From Bacillota bacterium (GTDB taxonomy: Bacteria > Bacillota > Clostridia > Lachnospirales > Lachnospiraceae): DNA of 8,862 nucleotides. A model generated the notes under the pieces. It was given only the letters and a program-made list of their open reading frames with translations. It was not told the origin of the DNA and made no database searches. The stretch lies in contig JAEYWQ010000428.1 in assembly GCA_023428885.1 (NCBI GenBank), positions 1 to 8,862 on the forward strand, read 5' to 3'. A program made the translations under genes and the position numbers. Positions 1 through 5,370 of this stretch are shown one piece after another. The first letter of the stretch is position 1. Each line of letters opens with the position of its first letter.

Positions 1-848
1 AAGATCACCTGTCCTATCGGAGTAATTGGACAGGTAACATAATCTGTTGCCATAAAAAATGCACCAGGAATTAATCCACCGCCAAGAATATGTGTTAAAA
101 TAAATGTACTATCAAGGCCCTTACCACCAAAGATTGTGATAAATACAGCAAAAGAAGCAATATAGGTCAATGGAATACGTAAAGAAATAACTTTACGAAT
201 AAGTAAATAAATAGCTCCAATTAATATCATCAAAGCACTGGTTTCACCAATCACACCACCCTTGAAGCCAATAAATAAATCAAGTAAACTTCCACTTGCT
301 TCACCTGCTTTTAACGCAGCCAAAGGAGTTGCACCTGATAAACCATCTACACCAGCTGCACCGTATCTAAACACATGGAATACCTCATTAGTAGCACTGT
401 TAGCAGTAATACTTTCAACTGTAAAATTAGTCATACGACCAGCAAAACTGATTGCCAAAAAGCATCTGGCTGCCAATGCAGGATTCATAAAGTTCTGACC
501 TAAACCACCATAGAGCATCTTAACCACAACAATGGCAAATAAACCACCGATAATTGGCATCCAAATAGGAGCTGTTGCTGGTAAATTCATACCTAATAAC
601 AAACCTGTCACAAGTGCGCTGCATTCATAAGGTTTTTTCGGAAGCTTCATGAACTTACTATATAAAAACTCAGCTAACACACAAGTTGTAACAGAAACTA
701 ACAAAATAAGAAATGCAGAAAAACCAAACTGATATACACCGAAGATACTTGCTGGAATTAATGCCAAAGCAACATCTCTCATGATTCTCGCTGTCGTCAC
801 ACCACTTCTGACATGGGGTGACGCAGAGACATTATACATATCTTTCAA
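1..848 (-). CDS. rnfD: RnfD, membrane subunit of the Rnf ferredoxin:NAD+ oxidoreductase (3' end cut off by window edge)
   Basis: This is an integral membrane subunit of the Rnf complex, which passes electrons from reduced ferredoxin to NAD+ while exporting Na+ or H+. The visible 282 residues, of about 320 usual for the family, are mostly hydrophobic helices. They include the N-terminal SPHVRSG segment typical of RnfD/NqrB and the motif DGLSGATPL. By family knowledge, Thr174 of that motif is the residue that carries covalent FMN. The start is taken as TTG at 848 because AGAGGTGG (854-861) sits at good distance before it. An in-frame ATG at 866 and GTG at 857 are possible but have no such site. 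The gene follows rnfC by about 30 bases, so the two are co-transcribed. The stop lies outside the window, where rnfG, E, A and B would be expected. Confidence 0.93.
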   Translation of the reverse strand, partial: MKDMYNVSASPHVRSGVTTARIMRDVALALIPASIFGVYQFGFSAFLILLVSVTTCVLAEFLYSKFMKLPKKPYECSALVTGLLLGMNLPATAPIWMPIIGGLFAIVVVKMLYGGLGQNFMNPALAARCFLAISFAGRMTNFTVESITANSATNEVFHVFRYGAAGVDGLSGATPLAALKAGEASGSLLDLFIGFKGGVIGETSALMILIGAIYLLIRKVISLRIPLTYIASFAVFITIFGGKGLDSTFILTHILGGGLIPGAFFMATDYVTCPITPIGQVI

Positions 849-880
849 AGATTCCACCTCTTTCATCCATCATTAATTGC

Positions 881-2203
881 TTAATTCGCCTTTTTTCTAT
901 CCTCGATTATACTACGTCTCATCTCTTTGAAAGACTGAGTTAGGAAAATTCCTGCAGGGCATACATACGTACAGCTTCCACATTCATAGCATTCCATTCC
1001 ATATAGCTTTACAAACCCTTCTTTATCTCCACGAGATGCACATTGTACCATTTTCTGTGGTACCAAACGACATGGACAGACCTTAACACAAGAACCACAG
1101 TGAATACAAGGACTCTCTGGTATACTTTCCACTTCATCTTCCAGAAAGGCTAATAAAGCACTGGAGGTTTTTGTTACAGGGACCTCTAGACTATAAATTG
1201 CCTGACCCATCATTGTACCGCCTGAGATTAGCTTTTTCACTTGTCCTACAAAGCCTCCTGCAGCTTCTATTAGTTCAGTGTACTGTACTCCTGTTGGTAC
1301 CATGAAATTGACTGGATTCTTGATTGCATTACCAGACACTGTTATGATACGACGAAGCAAAGGAGTAGATTCTGCTACTGCCCCATAAATTGAGATTATT
1401 GTATCAACATTATGAACGATACAACCAACATCAAGAGGAAGAGTTGAAAAATTTATTTTTCGTCCTACCGTCGCATAGATCAGCTGACGTTCTGAACCCT
1501 CTGGATACTTTGTTTTCACAACACGAACCTCTACCCTAGGCTCTTTGCTCGTTAACTCTTGAAGTATCTGAATTGCTTTCGGCTTATTATCTTCAATCGC
1601 AATAATACCTTTTGCCTGATCAAACAAGGATAGTACGATCTTCAAACCAGCAACAATCTTCTCTGGTTGTTCCAACATCATACGATAATCACTTGTCAAA
1701 TAAGGCTCACATTCCGATCCATTGACAATTACATAATCAATAACCTTATCTTCTTTTGGTGTAAGCTTCACATGAGCTGGGAAGCCAGCACCACCCATAC
1801 CAACAATACCCGCTTCCTTAACGATATCTCTTATCTCCGCTTTGGATAGCTTGGTATAATCTCTTAGTTGCCCCATTCCTTCAATGGTTGTATACTCATT
1901 ATCATTTTCTACGATAATAGATTCTACTTTTGCACCTGTTACGGTAAGCCTTGGTTCTACAGCTTTTACAGTACCAGATACTGAACATATTACATTAGCT
2001 GATACAAAGCCATTGGCTTCACCAATTTTTTGACCAACAACTACCTTATCTCCTTTCGCAACAATAGGTTTCGCCGGTGCTCCAATATGCTGTGCCATTG
2101 GATAAACAAGGTCACCTGTTGGCTTCAAAATCATGATTGGTTTGTCCTGCGTCAATTCTTTTCCTTCATATGGATGAATTCCGCCTTGAAACGATCCTGC
2201 CAT
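881..2203 (-). CDS. rnfC: RnfC, NADH-binding iron-sulfur subunit of the Rnf complex
   Basis: This peripheral subunit exchanges electrons with NAD(H) on the cytoplasmic face of the Rnf complex. Residues 51-83 resemble the lipoyl-like fold at the N-terminus of RnfC. The glycine-rich GMGGAGFPAHVKL (135-147) is the nucleotide/FMN-binding motif shared with complex I NuoF, followed by GSECEPYLTSDYR (162-174). Two ferredoxin-type 4Fe-4S motifs lie near the end: Cys366/369/372/376 and Cys405/408/411/415. At 440 residues it has the short clostridial length and lacks the long Ala-rich C-terminal extension of proteobacterial RnfC. GAGAGG (2210-2215) lies 6 bases before the ATG. It is the first gene of the operon. 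The upstream region holds Rex- and CcpA-like sites, described separately. Confidence 0.97.
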   Translation of the reverse strand: MAGSFQGGIHPYEGKELTQDKPIMILKPTGDLVYPMAQHIGAPAKPIVAKGDKVVVGQKIGEANGFVSANVICSVSGTVKAVEPRLTVTGAKVESIIVENDNEYTTIEGMGQLRDYTKLSKAEIRDIVKEAGIVGMGGAGFPAHVKLTPKEDKVIDYVIVNGSECEPYLTSDYRMMLEQPEKIVAGLKIVLSLFDQAKGIIAIEDNKPKAIQILQELTSKEPRVEVRVVKTKYPEGSERQLIYATVGRKINFSTLPLDVGCIVHNVDTIISIYGAVAESTPLLRRIITVSGNAIKNPVNFMVPTGVQYTELIEAAGGFVGQVKKLISGGTMMGQAIYSLEVPVTKTSSALLAFLEDEVESIPESPCIHCGSCVKVCPCRLVPQKMVQCASRGDKEGFVKLYGMECYECGSCTYVCPAGIFLTQSFKEMRRSIIEDRKKAN

Positions 2204-2276
2204 GTCTTTCCTCTCTTTCTTCTGGATTAAGCCTGATAATATAAGTCTAGTTCCTTAATGAATTGAACATAATAAA

Positions 2277-2305
2277 ATCTTACCATAAACTACAAAATTT
2301 TTGAA
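2277..2305 (-). promoter_or_regulatory. Candidate sigma-A promoter proximal to rnfC
   Basis: On the minus strand TTCAAA (2305-2300) and TAAGAT (2282-2277) are separated by exactly 17 bases. This would start transcription near 2270 and give a leader of about 65 bases. Both boxes match consensus only partly. The Rex-like palindrome lies directly upstream of the -35 box. Confidence 0.42.
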
Positions 2306-2308
2306 GTT

Positions 2309-2326
2309 TTGTTAACAATTTAACTA
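2309..2326. promoter_or_regulatory. Rex (NADH/NAD+ sensor) operator candidate upstream of rnfC
   Basis: The plus strand reads TTGTTAACAATTTAACTA. This matches the established clostridial Rex consensus TTGTTAANNNNTTAACAA at 13 of its 14 defined positions. It is an almost perfect 18-base palindrome. Rex binds such sites when NADH/NAD+ is low and releases them when NADH is high. An Rnf operon, which makes NADH from ferredoxin, is a plausible target. A second isolated half-site (TTAACAA, 2360-2366) lies further upstream. Confidence 0.7.
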
Positions 2327-2381
2327 AATTTATGTATTTTCAATTCAATAGTAGATAAATTAACAATAATTTGTATACTAT

Positions 2382-2395
2382 TGGAAGCGCTTACA
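2382..2395. promoter_or_regulatory. CcpA cre-like site upstream of rnfC
   Basis: TGGAAGCGCTTACA fits the catabolite-responsive element pattern TGNNARCGNWWWCA, with the symmetric core AAGCGCTT. It lies between the distal extended -10 promoter candidate and the Rex-like site. Relative to the distal promoter it would be about 26-39 bases downstream of the start, where bound CcpA acts as a roadblock. The effect on the proximal promoter could differ. Confidence 0.58.
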
Positions 2396-2427
2396 GACGT
2401 GCTTAAAAAAATATATTATTTTTTACT

Positions 2428-2436
2428 ATTATAGCA
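2428..2436 (-). promoter_or_regulatory. Candidate distal rnf promoter, extended -10
   Basis: The minus strand reads TGCTATAAT, a perfect -10 box with the TGn extension. No good -35 box is seen at 16-18 bases, which extended -10 promoters tolerate. It would give a leader of about 215 bases containing the cre-like and Rex-like sites. Confidence 0.4.
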
Positions 2437-2540
2437 AAAAATTTTCCTTTATTCTATACATATTTGCTAAAACGTCCTGCTATTTTTATCTACTCCCTCC
2501 CCCGAATCTAAACATGTAGCAATGTCATGATCACTTTGCC

Positions 2541-2690
2541 TTAGCGTAAGAACAAAAGTGTGCTTCGCACACTCTCGCGATGTAGTTTAACGTAAGCGCA
2601 CACTTTTGTTCCGCGCGCGAAGCTGCGCATCACCGAAGGGCTTTTTATTTAATAGGAAATGCGACGCAATTTCCTTGTTAAATAAAAAAG
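2541..2690. repeat. Composite inverted-repeat element between rnfC and spoIIID
   Basis: This gene-free stretch is richer in GC than the surrounding spacer and is built from nested symmetric parts. A perfect 14-base inverted repeat pairs 2550-2563 with 2598-2611. Its left arm also forms a competing local hairpin, AGTGTGC-TTC-GCACACT (2557-2573). TTAGCGTAAG (2541-2550) recurs as TTAACGTAAG (2587-2596). A second long imperfect palindrome spans 2641-2690, pairing 2641-2663 with 2665-2690 around a GCG/CGC centre with small bulges. The layout resembles a dispersed intergenic REP- or MITE-like element or a structured RNA. No target-site duplication or transposase is visible. The copy number cannot be judged here. 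Confidence 0.6.
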
Positions 2691-2713
2691 GTGTTGTAAT
2701 TTACAACACCTTT
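2684..2713 (-). terminator. Rho-independent terminator after spoIIID
   Basis: On the minus strand AAAGGTGTTGT (2713-2703) pairs with ACAACACCTTT (2697-2687) around a five-base loop, followed by a run of Ts. The hairpin begins 11 bases after the spoIIID stop codon. It closes the leftward gene set and separates it from rnf. Confidence 0.9.
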
Positions 2714-2723
2714 AGTTATGTAG

Positions 2724-3014
2724 TTAATAACTCTGTATGGTTTTTCCTTTATGTAAATACTTCTCCTTTGTTGCCAAGCCCCCCCTGATATGTCTCTCTG
2801 ACTTATTCAAATCCAACACAACTCGCGCTCTTTCTGCAAGGGACGGATTGACTTGCAATAAACGTTCGGTTACATCTTTATGAACCGTTGATTTGGAAAT
2901 TCCGAACTGCTTTGCAGTTTGCCTAACTGTTGCATTATTGTCGATAATATAAGCAGCGATTTCTGCAGCGCGTTCCTCGATTTGTTTATGCTTAAACAAA
3001 TTGGAGCCTTTCAT
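2724..3014 (-). CDS. spoIIID: SpoIIID, mother-cell sporulation transcription regulator
   Basis: SpoIIID is a small DNA-binding protein that, in the mother cell after engulfment, adjusts the SigE regulon and leads toward SigK expression. The 96 residues match the family in length. A helix-turn-helix occupies about residues 29-51, with FGISKSTVHKDVTERL as its nearly invariant core, followed by the conserved INPSLA-like and RHIRGGLATKEKY blocks. AGGTGG (3021-3026) is 6 bases before the ATG. It lies 67 bases after the membrane-protein gene with no terminator between, so read-through is likely. I did not find a convincing private SigE promoter. Its presence indicates an endospore former. Confidence 0.96.
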   Translation of the reverse strand: MKGSNLFKHKQIEERAAEIAAYIIDNNATVRQTAKQFGISKSTVHKDVTERLLQVNPSLAERARVVLDLNKSERHIRGGLATKEKYLHKGKTIQSY

Positions 3015-3081
3015 GAAGTTCCACCTGAAATACTTGTTTTTATAATTTATTCAGGCTATATATGTTTTATGCTTTTATGAT

Positions 3082-3657
3082 TTAGAAAGGCAAACTTTTT
3101 CTGATCCTTCTCCAATATTTCACGATAAATTCTTGATAAGCCAAGTCATAGACTACAAGCCCTAATTGTCCACCTAATAGCAACCCTAATATTAACAATG
3201 TAGACAGTTCTCCTGGGTAGATCAGTTTAGGAAAAAAAATGAGCATAGGAATATAGAGTAGGTTAAATACAAGGAATTTAACCCCCCAAAATATTAACTT
3301 TTGCTTCTTAATCTTCTGATCGATCGGCGTGAGCTTGTCTAAGTTTTTCATTTCTCCTTTCATGAGAAGATATCTCATTACTTCGATTATCACAATATAA
3401 GCTGATAATACTGCAAAGGTGAAAGAGTAAATCTTATTTGGCGACAATATCAAAGATAAAAACACACTGGCAAGATAAAATCCAATTCCTAAACTTATAT
3501 TCGTCTCCACCAATGCAATGCCTACCAGATAAGAGGCTGCTGCCAAGAGAAATAAGGTGCTCATCTCAATATAAGAACTCGACACAATGATCATTACTGT
3601 TATCGCAAGCAAAAGACCTAAAAACGTTAATCTTTTCGTGCTTAGATGCATGTACAC
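3082..3657 (-). CDS. Unrecognised membrane protein with about six transmembrane helices
   Basis: I do not recognise a family. Numbering residues from an ATG at 3675, hydrophobic stretches at about 18-36, 39-57, 61-78, 82-104, 128-148 and 156-176 suggest six helices. A charged cytoplasmic loop follows helix four (about 105-127), and a basic tail (YWRRIRKSLPF) ends the protein. The start is uncertain. The ATG at 3675 lies before the ribosome binding site, whereas GGAGG (3664-3668) sits 6 bases before GTG at 3657 and 12 before ATG at 3651. GTG at 3657 is therefore preferred, giving 191 residues. The gene overlaps the end of the J-protein gene, and its ribosome binding site is made by that gene's Gly-Gly-Asp codons, so translation is probably coupled. 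A joint role with the two upstream proteins is inferred from gene order only. Confidence 0.85.
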   Translation of the reverse strand: MYMHLSTKRLTFLGLLLAITVMIIVSSSYIEMSTLFLLAAASYLVGIALVETNISLGIGFYLASVFLSLILSPNKIYSFTFAVLSAYIVIIEVMRYLLMKGEMKNLDKLTPIDQKIKKQKLIFWGVKFLVFNLLYIPMLIFFPKLIYPGELSTLLILGLLLGGQLGLVVYDLAYQEFIVKYWRRIRKSLPF

Positions 3658-4250
3658 AAATCTCCTCCCATACACTCACAGCAGGTATCAGCGATACAAA
3701 GGTTACAACACATATCACTTGTACTCATGCCACCACGGCCGTAACCATAACCGGTATTTTGATATCTCTGTCCTCCAAAAGACAACTGATTTACTAAATT
3801 ACGATAATCTGGGTTATTTGGTTCCATAGAAGCTGCTGTTCTAGAATGCTCAATTGCTATCATGTTATTTCCAAGACCTAGATTTGCAATTGCACTATAA
3901 TAATACCAACGAGCAGTACGACTTGACATTCCAGCCAATATAGTTACTGCATCTTGAAAGCGCCTGCTATTAATAAGTGCTGCCACTTCTCCAAGTTCAC
4001 CACTGTCACTATAGGTTTGGTTTGTATTGTAACCGCCGGCGCTAGAATACCCACCATTTTGACGCTCATTCATGATTTTGTCATAAGCTTCTTGAACATC
4101 CTTGAATTTTTCCTCCGCTAATCCAGACAACGGGTTATTCGTATAGGAATCCGGATGATACTTTCTACTCAACTCACGATATGCTTTCTTAACTTCCTCA
4201 TCTGTTGCAGTTCTTGCTACTCCAAGAATCTGATATGGATCTCCTGTCAT
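3642..4250 (-). CDS. J-domain protein with TPR-like middle and cysteine-rich tail
   Basis: Residues 4-62 form a J domain with the HPD tripeptide at 32-34, which in this family stimulates the ATPase of an Hsp70 (DnaK). It is not the canonical DnaJ: at 202 residues it lacks the zinc-finger repeats and C-terminal substrate domains. A Gly/Asn/Tyr-rich linker (66-84) leads to a helical section (86-155) that looks like two TPR-type repeats (WYYYSAIANLGLG, AIEHSRTAASMEPNNPDY). The final 22 residues hold eight cysteines (181, 182, 185, 190, 191, 193, 199, 201), suggesting metal binding or lipid/thiol modification. AAAGGA lies about 10 bases before the ATG. It sits 85 bases after the DUF5685-type gene and overlaps the membrane-protein gene. 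It probably recruits Hsp70 to a dedicated client. Confidence 0.92.
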   Translation of the reverse strand: MTGDPYQILGVARTATDEEVKKAYRELSRKYHPDSYTNNPLSGLAEEKFKDVQEAYDKIMNERQNGGYSSAGGYNTNQTYSDSGELGEVAALINSRRFQDAVTILAGMSSRTARWYYYSAIANLGLGNNMIAIEHSRTAASMEPNNPDYRNLVNQLSFGGQRYQNTGYGYGRGGMSTSDMCCNLCIADTCCECMGGDLCTCI

Positions 4251-4335
4251 AATATATGATTCCTTTCTTTCCTTCGCTGATATTCCCTCTTATAACTGTT
4301 TTGCTTCTTAGCACTTGCGGGGTATCGCATAATCT

Positions 4336-5163
4336 CTAGTTCTTAACCATTTTTTCCTTCTTATCATCATACTTCTTCCATACACCTGCGTAAAGGATAT
4401 TTCGCAAGAGTTCTACATCCCATATGAGTGGAAGCTTCTCGAATGCTTTCGTACACTCCGACATCATCATGGTTAGGATCTGATCTATGTCATCTTCAAA
4501 GGATTCATTCTTTCTCATCAACTCTAACGGATTATAACTTCCTGTTTTTATATCCTTTTCCAAGTCATCATATGCATCTATAAGATAGATAAACTTCCCT
4601 AGGTAAAAACCTAATTGAAATAAGTTCTCCTTCCATTGGTCCTCTCGGTAAACAAACAACTCACCCATCAGTTCCCCAAAGGGTCTTGTGACTTGATCTA
4701 AATCTGTCTCTTTATTTTTTTCAAGTAAGGCTAATTGTTCCAAGCAAGTACGTATTCGCTCACATTGTCTTGGATACTGTCGCTCTACCTTTTTATAATG
4801 CCCTTTTAGTAACTTCGCTCCGCTAAGCCCTAGAAGGCTTTTGTCATCTGACCAATCATCTAAGAACTTATGATAGGTTAATGCAATATTCATATCGGCC
4901 GCGTAATTGCTAATCTCATTCATTATCATATCATGTTTCACGGTTGGATGAGCAAGGCAACGCTTTCTTATCTGATGAACCTGACTCTCATATAAGGAGG
5001 TAAGCACGATGATGAGGAATGTCATATCATAGGTTAAGGTCATCTGGCCAAACCGCCCATACTTTTCTTTTAATTGGTGGCAAAGTCCACAATAATAAGC
5101 TTTGTACTTATAGTACTCTTTCACCTTAAGCTCTTGTTTGTTGATATTCACATAACCAAACAT
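4336..5163 (-). CDS. DUF5685-family protein with Cys pair and two Asp-rich motifs
   Basis: The N-terminus (MFGYVNINKQELKV, then YYCGLCHQLKEKYG) is what I recognise as the DUF5685 family, whose function is unknown. Cys25, Cys28, Cys69 and His72 form a CxxC...CxxH arrangement that could hold zinc. Two acidic motifs follow: LDDWSDD (101-107) and IDAYDDLEKD (195-204), the latter within LGFYLGK...GSYNPL. This pattern resembles the Mg2+-diphosphate motifs of squalene/phytoene synthases, but catalytic activity is speculation. The 275-residue protein has no signal peptide and is mostly helical. The start is supported by AGGAGGAG (5167-5174) just before the ATG. It leads the set that continues with the J-domain protein and the membrane protein. 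Confidence 0.85.
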   Translation of the reverse strand: MFGYVNINKQELKVKEYYKYKAYYCGLCHQLKEKYGRFGQMTLTYDMTFLIIVLTSLYESQVHQIRKRCLAHPTVKHDMIMNEISNYAADMNIALTYHKFLDDWSDDKSLLGLSGAKLLKGHYKKVERQYPRQCERIRTCLEQLALLEKNKETDLDQVTRPFGELMGELFVYREDQWKENLFQLGFYLGKFIYLIDAYDDLEKDIKTGSYNPLELMRKNESFEDDIDQILTMMMSECTKAFEKLPLIWDVELLRNILYAGVWKKYDDKKEKMVKN

Positions 5164-5190
5164 ATGCTCCTCCTAATTTAGTTTAGCTAC

Positions 5191-5199
5191 ATTATATCA
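5191..5199 (-). promoter_or_regulatory. Candidate promoter for the DUF5685/J-protein/membrane-protein set
   Basis: The minus strand reads TGATATAAT, a perfect -10 box with TGn extension, about 28 bases before the start codon. The -35 region is poor. No other promoter-like sequence is evident in the 207-base spacer, whose remainder is AT-rich and holds the terminator of the upstream gene. Confidence 0.45.
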
Positions 5200-5300
5200 G
5201 CTCTTTTTTAAAGAATCACCAAAAACCTAAGATTTTAATAATAATTTAATTAAATACTACAGATTCTTATAATAACTCTAAGACCATAGCTGTAATTTTC

Positions 5301-5336
5301 AAAGAAAAAAGTTCAAGAAGATATCTTGAACTTTTT
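5301..5336 (-). terminator. Rho-independent terminator after the trigger-factor-like lipoprotein gene
   Basis: Arms 5306-5318 and 5324-5336 pair perfectly over 13 bases (core GTTCAAGA/TCTTGAAC) around the loop AGATA. On the minus strand the hairpin ends in TTTTTTCTTT. It lies about 35 bases after the stop codon. The flanking A and T runs would also allow termination in the other direction. Confidence 0.85.
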
Positions 5337-5370
5337 ATCTGTATAATATACGTAGTATACTGTAATTAGA

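Noticed and set aside
262..498. Plus-strand open frame of 78 codons
   Set aside because: It lies wholly antisense to rnfD, whose reading frame and FMN motif are clear. Its composition looks like a shadow frame and it has no convincing ribosome binding site.
2204..2723. CRISPR array or tRNA in the long gene-free stretch
   Set aside because: The repeats are inverted, not regularly spaced direct repeats, and no cloverleaf could be drawn.
2606..2788. Plus-strand open frame of 60 codons across the repeat element, the spoIIID terminator and the 3' end of spoIIID
   Set aside because: It runs through a structured repeat and a terminator and into an antisense gene. No ribosome binding site or recognisable protein is seen.
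3015..3081. SigE promoter for spoIIID
   Set aside because: CATA-type motifs occur, but no pair has the -35 sequence and 13-15 base spacing expected for SigE, so none is called.
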